Shown in pieces: positions 56,708 to 64,000 of a stretch of 64,000 bases of DNA (position 1 is its first letter; each line of letters begins with the position of its first letter). Location of the stretch: assembly GCF_028622115.1 (NCBI RefSeq), contig NZ_CP097263.1, positions 9,373,501 to 9,437,500 of the forward strand, written 5' to 3'. The translations under genes and the position numbers were made by a program. This DNA comes from Kutzneria chonburiensis. Lineage in GTDB: Bacteria > Actinomycetota > Actinomycetes > Mycobacteriales > Pseudonocardiaceae. The notes beneath the pieces are model-generated. The model was not told where the DNA came from. It worked only from the letters and a program-made list of their open reading frames with translations, and ran no database searches.

Positions 56708-59329
56708 GTGACCGAGACCCTTCCGCAGCAGTACACCACCGATCTCCCCACCGCCTGGAACCCGGCGGAGGTAGAGCAGGGGCTGTACCAGCGGTGGGTA
56801 GACAACGGCTATTTCGGCGCCGACGCGAACAGTGACAAGCCCGCGTTCTGCATCGTGCTGCCGCCGCCGAACGTCACCGGCAGCCTGCACATGGGGCACG
56901 CCCTCAACCACACGGTGATGGACGCGCTGACCCGTCGCCGCCGCATGCAGGGCTACGAGGCGCTGTGGCTGCCGGGCATGGACCACGCCGGCATCGCCAC
57001 CCAGAACGTGGTCGAGCGCCAGCTGGCCGGCGAGGGCCTGTCCCGGCACGACCTGGGCCGCGAGAAGTTCGTGGAGCGGGTCTGGGAGTGGAAGGCCGAG
57101 TACGGCGGCAAGATCCTCGACCAGATGCGCCGCCTCGGCGACAGCGTCGACTGGAGCCGTGAGCGCTTCACCATGGACGAGCCGCTGTCGCGGGCCGTGC
57201 AGACCATGTTCAAGAAGCTGTTCGACGACGGGCTGGCCTACCGGGCCGAGCGGATCATCAACTGGTGCCCGCGCTGCCTGACCGCGCTGTCGGACATCGA
57301 GGTCGAGCACTCCGAGGACGAGGGCGAGCTCGTCTCCATCCGCTACGGCGACGGCGACGCCTCGATCGTGGTGGCCACGACCCGGGCCGAGACCATGCTG
57401 GGCGACACTGCCGTCGCAGTGCACCCGGAGGACGAGCGGTACCGGCACCTGATCGGCACCGAGGTCGAGCTGCCGCTGACCGGCCGCCGCATCCCGATCG
57501 TCGGCGACGAGCATGTGGACCCGGCCTTCGGCACCGGCGCGGTGAAGGTGACGCCGGCCCACGACCCGAACGACTTCGAGATCGGCCAGCGGCACTCGCT
57601 GCCGTCCATGACGATCATGGACTCCCGCGGCGTGATCTCGGTGGCCGGGCCGTTCGAGGGCCTGGACCGGTTCGAGGCGCGGCCGGCGGTGGTCGCGGCG
57701 TTGCGTGAGCTCGGCCGGATCGTCGCCGAGAAGCGGCCGTACCTGCACTCGGTCGGCCACTGCTCCCGCTGCGACACCGTGGTGGAGCCGCGGCTGTCGC
57801 TCCAGTGGTTCGTCAACGTGGGCCCGCTGGCCAAGGCCGCCGGCGACGCCGTCCGTGACGGCCGCACCACGGTGCACCCGCCGGAGCTGGCCAAGCGCTA
57901 CTTCGACTGGGTCGACAACCTGCACGACTGGTGCATCTCGCGGCAGCTGTGGTGGGGCCACCGGATCCCGGTCTGGTACGGCCCGGACGGCGAGGTCGTC
58001 TGCGTCGGACCGGACGAGCAGCCGCCGACCGGCGAGGGCTGGCACCAGGACGAGGACGTCCTGGACACGTGGTTCTCCTCGGGCCTGTGGCCGATGTCCA
58101 CGCTGGGCTGGCCGGACAAGACGGCCGACCTGGCCAAGTTCTATCCGACCAGCGTGCTGTCCACCGGCTACGACATCCTGTTCTTCTGGGTCGCCCGGAT
58201 GATGATGTTCGGCCTGTACGCGATGGACGGCGCGCAGCCGTTCGACCACGTGTACCTGCACGGGCTGATCCGGGACGCGGCGGGCAAGAAGATGTCCAAG
58301 TCCCGCGGCAACGTCATCGACCCGCTGAACTGGCTGGACACCTACGGCGCCGACGCGGCCCGGTTCACCCTGGCCCGCGGGGCCAACCCGGGTTCGGACA
58401 TGGCGCTGGCCGAGGAGTGGGCCGGCGGGTCGCGCAACTTCTGCACGAAGCTGTGGAACGCCAGCCGGTTCGCGTTGCTCAACGGCGCGACCACGGCCGT
58501 GCCGGTGCCGGCTCGTGACGAGCTGACCGACGCCGACCGGTGGATCCTGGACCGGGCCGACCAGGTCGTGTCCGAAGTGGACGGTCTGTTCGACGGCTAC
58601 GAGTTCGCCAAGCTGTGCGAGGCGCTGTACCACTTCACCTGGGACGAGTACTGCGACTGGTACCTCGAGCTGGCCAAGGTGCAGATCGCCGAGGGTGGCG
58701 CGCGGGCCGAGGCGACCAGGGCCGTGCTCGGGCACGTGCTGGACAAGCTGCTGCGCCTGCTGCACCCGGTGATCCCGTTCATCACCGAGACGCTGTGGAC
58801 CGCGCTGACCGGCGGCGAGTCGCTGATGATCGCCGAGTGGCCGACGGTCTCCGGTGCGCCGGTCGATGCCGTTGCCGCGCAGCGCATCGACACCGTGCAG
58901 CGGCTGATCACCGAGGTCCGCCGGTTCCGGGCCGACCAGGGGCTGCGGCCGGGTCAGAAGGTGCCGGCGCGACTGTCCGGTGTGGACGAAGCCGACATCG
59001 TCGGCCAGCTGTCGGCGATCCGGGCCATCGCCCGGCTGGAGGAGCCGGCCGACGGCTTCACCGCCAGCGCCTCGCTCGACGTCGTCGGCGTGCACGTGGA
59101 ACTGGACACCTCGGGCACGATCGACGTGGCGGCCGAGCGCAAGCGGCTGGCCAAGGACCTCGCGGCGGCCGAAAAAGAGCTGGCCCAGTGCGACGGCAAG
59201 CTGAACAATCAGGCCTTCGTCGACAAGGCCCCGGCGCAGGTGGTCGACAAGATCAAGGCGCGCCGGGAGGCCGCCGTCGCCGACATCGCGCGGGTGTCCG
59301 CGCGTTTGGACGCACTGCCGGAAGGGTGA
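56708..59329 (+). CDS. valS: Valyl-tRNA synthetase (canonical bacterial type)
   Basis: An 873-residue class I synthetase. HIGH region [20 protein letters not shown]; editing domain near 190-330 ([20 protein letters not shown]); zinc-type cysteines [11 protein letters not shown] and [24 protein letters not shown] loop [19 protein letters not shown]-terminal coiled coil ([19 protein letters not shown]). Complete. The next ValRS-like gene starts 7 nt after its stop. Confidence 0.96.
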   Translation: MTETLPQQYTTDLPTAWNPAEVEQGLYQRWVDNGYFGADANSDKPAFCIVLPPPNVTGSLHMGHALNHTVMDALTRRRRMQGYEALWLPGMDHAGIATQNVVERQLAGEGLSRHDLGREKFVERVWEWKAEYGGKILDQMRRLGDSVDWSRERFTMDEPLSRAVQTMFKKLFDDGLAYRAERIINWCPRCLTALSDIEVEHSEDEGELVSIRYGDGDASIVVATTRAETMLGDTAVAVHPEDERYRHLIGTEVELPLTGRRIPIVGDEHVDPAFGTGAVKVTPAHDPNDFEIGQRHSLPSMTIMDSRGVISVAGPFEGLDRFEARPAVVAALRELGRIVAEKRPYLHSVGHCSRCDTVVEPRLSLQWFVNVGPLAKAAGDAVRDGRTTVHPPELAKRYFDWVDNLHDWCISRQLWWGHRIPVWYGPDGEVVCVGPDEQPPTGEGWHQDEDVLDTWFSSGLWPMSTLGWPDKTADLAKFYPTSVLSTGYDILFFWVARMMMFGLYAMDGAQPFDHVYLHGLIRDAAGKKMSKSRGNVIDPLNWLDTYGADAARFTLARGANPGSDMALAEEWAGGSRNFCTKLWNASRFALLNGATTAVPVPARDELTDADRWILDRADQVVSEVDGLFDGYEFAKLCEALYHFTWDEYCDWYLELAKVQIAEGGARAEATRAVLGHVLDKLLRLLHPVIPFITETLWTALTGGESLMIAEWPTVSGAPVDAVAAQRIDTVQRLITEVRRFRADQGLRPGQKVPARLSGVDEADIVGQLSAIRAIARLEEPADGFTASASLDVVGVHVELDTSGTIDVAAERKRLAKDLAAAEKELAQCDGKLNNQAFVDKAPAQVVDKIKARREAAVADIARVSARLDALPEG

Positions 59330-59336
59330 TTTCTCC

Positions 59337-61796
59337 ATGACGGGTGACGGAATTCCGCAGCGCCCGTCGATGGAGGGCATCGAGGACAAGTGGTCGGGCC
59401 GATGGGCCGCGGAGGAAACCTTCCGCTTCCATCGGCCCGATTCCCGTGCTGAGGTGTTTTCCATCGACACGCCGCCGCCGACGGTGAGCGGGTCGCTGCA
59501 CGTAGGCCACGTCTTCAGCTACACCCACACCGATGTCGTAGCCCGGTTCCAGCGGATGCGCGGCAAGCACGTGTTCTACCCGATGGGGTGGGACGACAAC
59601 GGCCTGCCGACCGAGCGGCGCGTGCAGCTGCGCTATGGCGTGCGCTGCGATCCGTCGCTGCCGTACGACCCGTTGTATGAGCCGGTGGAAACCACCGGCA
59701 AGCAACAGGTCGGTATCTCGCGGCGCAACTTCGTCGAGCTGTGCCAACGGATGACCGTCGAGGACGAGCAGGCGTTCGAGGCCCTGTGGCGTCGGCTCGG
59801 GCTGTCGGTGGACTGGTCGTTGACGTACTCGACCATCGGCGTCCGTGCGCAACGCGTGGCGCAGTTGGGTTTCCTGCGGCTGCTGGCCGAAGGCCAGGCG
59901 TACCAGTCGGAAGCGCCGTCGCTGTGGGACGTGACGTTCCAGACCGCGGTGGCGCAGGCCGAGTTGGACGCGCGGGATCACGCCGGCGCGTGGCACCGGA
60001 TTTCCTTTGGGCCGGTGGAGATCGAGACCACCCGGCCGGAGTTGCTGCCGGCGTGCGTGGCGCTGATCGCGCATCCGGACGACGAGCGGTACCAACAGCT
60101 TTTCGGCACCTCTGTGCGGTCTCCCTTGTTCGGCATGGAGATCCCGGTGCTCGCGCATCCTGACGCCGAGCCGGAGCGCGGCGCGGGCATCGCGATGTGT
60201 TGCACCTTCGGCGATCTGACCGACGTGAAGTGGTGGCGTGAGCTGAAGTTGCCCACCCGCACGGTGATCGGCCGCGACGGCCGGTTCCTGCCGGAGCCGC
60301 CGGTCGGCGTGCCGTCCTCGCCGTACGAGGAGCTGGTCGGGCTGACGGCGTTCAGCGCGCGCAAGCGGATCGTCGAGCTGCTGCGGGAATCCGGTGACCT
60401 GATCGGTGAGCCGCGGCCGACCGTGCGTCCGGTCAACTTCTACGAGAAGGGCGACAAGCCGCTGGAGATCGTGTCCAGCCGGCAGTGGTTCGTGCGCAGC
60501 CTGGAGCACCGGGAAGCGTTGCTGCGTAGGGGATCCGAGCTTCGGTGGCATCCGGCGTGGATGCGCAACCGGTACGACGACTGGGCCAAGGGGCTCAACT
60601 CGGACTGGCTGGTCAGCCGGCAGCGGTTCTTCGGCGTGCCTTTCCCCGTCTGGTATCCGTTGGATGCCAGCGGCGAACCTCGTTACGAGGAACCGATTCT
60701 GCCTGCTGTAGACGCGCTCCCGGTCGACCCGTCCAGCCAGGTCCCGCCCGGCTACGACGAGTCGCAGCGGGGCGTGCCCGGCGGTTTCGCCGGCGACCCG
60801 GACGTGATGGACACGTGGATGACGTCCTCGATGTCGCCGCTGATCGTCTCCGGCTGGGAGCACGATCCCGAGCTGTTCGCGGTGACGTATCCGATGGATC
60901 TGCGGCCGCAGAGCCACGAGATCATCCGGACCTGGCTGTTCTACTCGGTGTTGCGGTCGCAGCAGGAGTTGGACACGCTGCCGTGGTCCGACGCGGTCAT
61001 CTCCGGCTGGATCCTCGATCCCGACCGGAAGAAGATGTCCAAGTCGGCCGGCAAGGTCGTGACGCCCGACGACCTGCTCGCCGAGCACGGCTCCGACGGC
61101 GTGCGCTACTGGGCGGCCGGTGGGCGGCCCGGCACTGACACCGCGTTCGACCCCAAGCAGATGAAGGTCGGCCGCCGGTTGGCCACCAAGCTCCTCAACG
61201 CCAGCCGGTTCGCGCTGTCCTTCGACGTACCGTCCACTTCGGACACCGTCACGCATCCGTTGGACCAGGCCATGATCACGGCACTTTCTTCCGTTGTGGA
61301 CGATGCCACCGCAGCCTTGGAGGGCTTCGAGCACACCGCCGCGTTGGAGCGGGTCGAGCGGTTCTTCTGGACGTTCTGTGACGACTATCTCGAGCTCGTC
61401 AAGGAACGGGCCTACAGTCCCGACGGCGCTTCCGCCCGGGTCGCCCTGCGCACCGGGCTCTCCACCTTGCTCCGGCTCTTCGCCCCGTACCTGCCGTACG
61501 TGACCGAGGAAGTCTGGTCCTGGTGGCAGGCCGGGGCCGTGCACCACGCCCCGTGGCCTTCCTCCCTCGGCACCCCCGGCAACCCGGCGGCTCTCGACCT
61601 CGCCGCCACCGTCATCGCCGCCGTCCGCAAGGCCAAGTCCACCGCCAAGCTCTCCATGCGGGCCGACGTCGCCTCCGTCGAGGTCGCCGCCGATCCCGCC
61701 ACCTTGGCGCTGGTCAGGGCTTCGCCGACGACCTCGTGGCCGCCGGCCGTATCGGCGAGCTCCGCTACCGCGAGACCGACGGCGAGCTCGAGGTAG
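59337..61796 (+). CDS. Second valyl-tRNA synthetase-like class I synthetase, C-terminus frameshifted
   Basis: About 819 residues. HIGH region PPPTVSGSLHVGHVFSYTHT; DDNGLPTERRVQLRYGVRCD; editing region EIETTRPELLPACVALIAHP; KMSKS loop RKKMSKSAGKVVTPDDLLAE. It lacks the C-terminal coiled coil of the first enzyme and resembles the archaeal/alpha-proteobacterial ValRS branch (inference). The last about 30 residues read out of frame; with one base added near 61716-61722 the frame ends FADDLVAAGRIGELRYRETD...VQL at 61810, the expected tail. A real defect or a sequence error are both possible. Tandem with valS in one transcript. Confidence 0.85.
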   Translation: MTGDGIPQRPSMEGIEDKWSGRWAAEETFRFHRPDSRAEVFSIDTPPPTVSGSLHVGHVFSYTHTDVVARFQRMRGKHVFYPMGWDDNGLPTERRVQLRYGVRCDPSLPYDPLYEPVETTGKQQVGISRRNFVELCQRMTVEDEQAFEALWRRLGLSVDWSLTYSTIGVRAQRVAQLGFLRLLAEGQAYQSEAPSLWDVTFQTAVAQAELDARDHAGAWHRISFGPVEIETTRPELLPACVALIAHPDDERYQQLFGTSVRSPLFGMEIPVLAHPDAEPERGAGIAMCCTFGDLTDVKWWRELKLPTRTVIGRDGRFLPEPPVGVPSSPYEELVGLTAFSARKRIVELLRESGDLIGEPRPTVRPVNFYEKGDKPLEIVSSRQWFVRSLEHREALLRRGSELRWHPAWMRNRYDDWAKGLNSDWLVSRQRFFGVPFPVWYPLDASGEPRYEEPILPAVDALPVDPSSQVPPGYDESQRGVPGGFAGDPDVMDTWMTSSMSPLIVSGWEHDPELFAVTYPMDLRPQSHEIIRTWLFYSVLRSQQELDTLPWSDAVISGWILDPDRKKMSKSAGKVVTPDDLLAEHGSDGVRYWAAGGRPGTDTAFDPKQMKVGRRLATKLLNASRFALSFDVPSTSDTVTHPLDQAMITALSSVVDDATAALEGFEHTAALERVERFFWTFCDDYLELVKERAYSPDGASARVALRTGLSTLLRLFAPYLPYVTEEVWSWWQAGAVHHAPWPSSLGTPGNPAALDLAATVIAAVRKAKSTAKLSMRADVASVEVAADPATLALVRASPTTSWPPAVSASSATARPTASSR

Positions 61797-61902
61797 CCGT
61801 CCAGCTGTGACGGAAAGCGCCGGTCCGGACCCCAGCGGTCCGGATCGGCGCTAGTCGTAGACTCGGTGGGTAACCCCGTCGTCCAGTGCACCGGAGACCA
61901 GC

Positions 61903-63261
61903 GTGCCCCAGAACGATCCCGAGGCGCTCGCGGCGCTGCGCGAGGTCGAGTCCGAACTGGACACCCGCTGGCCGGAGACGAAGATCGAGCCGTCCACGGA
62001 CCGGATCGCGGCGCTGGCCGATGTGCTGGGCGAGCCGCAGCGGTCGTATCCGGTGGTGCACATCACCGGCACCAACGGCAAGACGTCGACGAGCCGCATG
62101 ATCGACGCGCTGTTCACGCGGATCGGCCTGCGCACGGGCCGGTACACGAGCCCGCACCTCCAGCTGGCGACCGAGCGGATCAGCCTGGACGGGGCGCCGA
62201 TCAGCGCGCTGCAGTACGTGGAGGTCTACCGCGACATCGAGCCGTACATCGCGATGGTGGACGCCAAGTCGGACGTGAAGATGAGCAAGTTCGAGGTGCT
62301 CACCGGCATGGCCTTCGCGGCGTTCGCGGACGCGCCGGTGGATGTGGCGGTGGTGGAGGTCGGCCTCGGCGGCCGCTGGGACGCCACGAACATCGCGGAC
62401 GGCAAGGTCGCGGTGATCACGCCGATCGACATCGACCACACCGACTTCCTCGGTACGGACATCCTCGGCATCGCGGCGGAGAAGGCCGGCATCATCAAGG
62501 AAGGCGCGGTGGCGGTGCTGGCCGAGCAGCGCCCGGAGGTGGCGCAGGTGCTGCTGGAGCGCTGCGCCGAGGTGGGCGCGACGGTGGCCCGCGAGGGCAT
62601 GGAGTTCGGCGTGCTGTCGGCGGAGCAGGCGGTCGGCGGCCAACTCCTGACGTTGCAGGGCCTCGGCGGCGCGTACGACGAGATCTTCCTGCCGCTGTTC
62701 GGCGCACACCAGGCCAAGAACGCGGCGCAGGCGCTGGCCGCGGTGGAGGTGTTCTTCGGCGCGGGGGCGGGCCGCAAGCTCGACATCGACGCGGTCCGCG
62801 AGGCGTTCGCCACGGTGACGTCGCCCGGCCGGCTGGAGCGCGTCCGCAACGCTCCCAGCGTGTTCGTCGATGCCGCGCACAACCCGCACGGCGCCCGGGC
62901 ATTGGCCGCGGCGCTTCAGGACCAGTTCGGCTTCCACAAGGTGGTCGGCGTGCTCAGCGTGATGGAGGACAAGGACGTGGACGGCATCCTGGCCGCCCTC
63001 GAGCCGGTGTTCACCGAGGTCGTGCTGACCAACAACGGCTCGCCCCGTGCGATGGACGCCGACAAGCTGGCCGGCCTGGCCCGCGACGTGTTCGGCGAGG
63101 ACCGCATCATCGTCGAGCCCCGGCTGGACGACGCGCTGGAGGAGGCGGTCCGGCTGGCCGAGGAGACCGACCAGCCGGTGTCGACCAGCGGCGTCGTGGT
63201 GACCGGCTCGGTCGTCACGGCCGGCGCCGCCCGTGCGTTGTTCGGCAAGGAGCCCCAGTGA
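61903..63261 (+). CDS. folC: Folylpolyglutamate synthase / dihydrofolate synthase
   Basis: A 452-residue Mur-ligase-type enzyme. P-loop HITGTNGKTSTSRMID; RYTSPHLQLATERIS; omega loop and DVAVVEVGLGGRWDATN (Glu/metal region); IDHTDFLGTDILGIAAEKAG; C-terminal VFVDAAHNPHGARALAAALQ. It adds glutamates to folate. GTG start with a candidate -10 TAGACT near 61858. Coupled by overlap to the DUF4233 gene, as in mycobacteria (Rv2447c-Rv2446c, from memory). Confidence 0.95.
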   Translation: MPQNDPEALAALREVESELDTRWPETKIEPSTDRIAALADVLGEPQRSYPVVHITGTNGKTSTSRMIDALFTRIGLRTGRYTSPHLQLATERISLDGAPISALQYVEVYRDIEPYIAMVDAKSDVKMSKFEVLTGMAFAAFADAPVDVAVVEVGLGGRWDATNIADGKVAVITPIDIDHTDFLGTDILGIAAEKAGIIKEGAVAVLAEQRPEVAQVLLERCAEVGATVAREGMEFGVLSAEQAVGGQLLTLQGLGGAYDEIFLPLFGAHQAKNAAQALAAVEVFFGAGAGRKLDIDAVREAFATVTSPGRLERVRNAPSVFVDAAHNPHGARALAAALQDQFGFHKVVGVLSVMEDKDVDGILAALEPVFTEVVLTNNGSPRAMDADKLAGLARDVFGEDRIIVEPRLDDALEEAVRLAEETDQPVSTSGVVVTGSVVTAGAARALFGKEPQ

Positions 63262-63617
63262 GCGCCCCAGACCCGATGAAGGGCATCCGCGGCATCATGG
63301 CCGGCACCATGGTGCTGGAGGCCATCGTGACCGGGCTGGGGCTGTTCGTGCTGTCCCGCGTCGACCACCTCAGCGGCTGGCCGGTGACGGCGGTGGCCGT
63401 GCTGGCCGTGCTGATGGTCGTGTCGGCCGGCTTCTTCGGCCGGCCGTGGGGCATCCCGTTCGCCCTGGTGCTCCAGGTGCTGATCCTGGTCGGCTTCGTG
63501 ATCAGCGTGCCGCTGGGCGTCGTCGGCGTGCTGTTCGGCCTGGTCTGGGCCTACCTGCTGTGGGTGCGCCGGGACGTGGCGCGGCGCATCGCCGAGGGGA
63601 CGCTGCCGAGCCAGTAG
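63258..63617 (+). CDS. DUF4233 family integral membrane protein
   Basis: A protein of 119 residues with three to four helices (GLGLFVLSRVDHLSG; VTAVAVLAVLMVVSAGFF; ALVLQVLILVGFVISVPLG; LFGLVWAYLLWVRR). It overlaps the folC stop by 4 nt (GTGA). Function unknown; its conserved position after folC suggests a link to folate or envelope metabolism, unproved. Confidence 0.85.
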   Translation: MSAPDPMKGIRGIMAGTMVLEAIVTGLGLFVLSRVDHLSGWPVTAVAVLAVLMVVSAGFFGRPWGIPFALVLQVLILVGFVISVPLGVVGVLFGLVWAYLLWVRRDVARRIAEGTLPSQ

Positions 63618-63644
63618 TAAGAGTAATATCTGGTAGACTCTTAC
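63617..63644. promoter_or_regulatory. Promoter-operator of vapBC
   Basis: GTAAGAGT-N12-ACTCTTAC, a perfect 8-bp inverted repeat directly before the vapB ATG (63646). TAGACT (63634-63639) can be the -10 of a leaderless transcript and overlaps the right arm, so binding of the antitoxin complex would block transcription. Confidence 0.7.
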
Positions 63645-63645
63645 C

Positions 63646-63879
63646 ATGCGGTTGACCAGCAAGGGGCAAGTGACCATTCCCATCGAGGTTCGCGAGGAGT
63701 TCGGGCTCCAGCCCGGCGACGAGGTCGACTTCGTGCTCGACGAGCACGGGCTGCACGTCGTCAAGAGCGACAAGCAGCCCAGCCGGGGCCGGCGGATCGT
63801 CGAGCAGTTGCGCGGCAAGGGCAATGCGAATCTCGAGATGTCCACCGACGAGATCATGGCGCTGATGCGTGGTGAGTGA
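63646..63879 (+). CDS. vapB: AbrB/MazE-type antitoxin (VapB)
   Basis: A 77-residue swapped-hairpin protein: MRLTSKGQVTIPIEVREEFG followed by LQPGDEVDFVLDEHGLHVVK, then a C-terminal segment (LEMSTDEIMALMRGE) that should bind and inhibit the toxin. It is the first gene of a toxin-antitoxin pair, and its end overlaps the toxin start by 8 nt. Confidence 0.88.
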   Translation: MRLTSKGQVTIPIEVREEFGLQPGDEVDFVLDEHGLHVVKSDKQPSRGRRIVEQLRGKGNANLEMSTDEIMALMRGE

Positions 63880-64000
63880 TCGACCGGTCGGCACCACCCT
63901 TGTCGACACGAATGTTCTGCTCGATGTGATCAGAGAGGACCCGACCTGGTTCAAGTGGTCGTCCGAGGCGCTCGCCCGGGCGGCGGACGAGGCGCCGCTC
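63872..64000 (+). CDS. vapC: PIN-domain toxin (VapC), partial
   Basis: Starts at GTG 63872 and reads VSDRPVGTTLVDTNVLLDVI, with the first catalytic Asp of the PIN ribonuclease in LVDTNVLLDV. The window ends after about 43 codons, so the rest is not seen. Confidence 0.82.
   Translation, partial: MSDRPVGTTLVDTNVLLDVIREDPTWFKWSSEALARAADEAPL

Noticed and set aside
56591-59470. 959-residue minus-strand ORF opposite valS
   Set aside because: Shadow ORF of valS, no recognisable motif.

Overview
The window is a high-GC actinobacterial chromosome segment. The likely family is Pseudonocardiaceae (Kutzneria-like, by inference). It has GC-rich third codon positions, frequent GTG starts, a mycothiol-linked DsbA-type protein, and a gene order close to the Mycobacterium tuberculosis Rv2445c-Rv2469c block (HNH nuclease, DUF5130, pepN, nitroreductase, rpiB/nei, tig-clpP-clpX, valS-folC); that comparison is from memory.

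Layout. 1-~5100: the replication/integration end of an actinomycete integrative and conjugative element (FtsK-like translocase, frameshifted RepSA-type initiator, Xis, tyrosine integrase). 5145-10805: frameshifted HNH nuclease, a small protein made of 11 GIRVN repeats, CtaJ-like and DUF5130 proteins, pepN, and an Rv2466c-like thiol protein. 10969-15578: TetR regulator and a redox cluster (heme-type membrane protein, 3Fe-4S ferredoxin, two paralogous FAD reductases). 15751-21645: MBL hydrolase with ComB-like phosphatase, rpiB-nei2, DUF1542-type protein, a 28-codon membrane ORF, Eis-like acetyltransferase, SnoaL-like protein. 21699-25443: RND pump with divergent MarR regulator. 26081-31372: secreted prodomain-like protein, S53 protease, flavoprotein, APH-like kinase, VOC protein. 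31493-43733: proS, Gln-rich membrane protein, FluG-like glutamine synthetase and amidohydrolase pair, VKOR protein, STAND NTPase with TPR-like repeats, a transferase-like gene carrying a 7-bp microsatellite, PQQ-type propeller, trpS. 43800-48907: PP2C, tRNA-Gly, tRNA-Pro, tig-clpP-clpX. 48980-55664: lipoamide dehydrogenase and a formate/oxalate module (fdhD, OFA transporter with 41-aa partner, FdhF/YdeP oxidoreductase). 55698-64000: membrane-anchored hypothetical, valS, a second valS-like gene 7 nt downstream, folC, DUF4233, and VapBC cut by the window edge.

Most unusual signals: a family of degenerate ~18-bp tandem repeats in two intergenic arrays (25.5-25.85 kb and 50.52-50.83 kb), each next to a TGTGAAC-N3-GTTCACA palindrome, with related words in a hairpin at 10.88-10.96 kb and in AT-rich codon islands inside two genes; the GIRVN protein; the in-frame heptanucleotide microsatellite; tandem valyl-tRNA synthetase genes; only one clpP between tig and clpX; and five apparent single-base deletions in three genes, all of the same sign, which may be sequencing error rather than decay.
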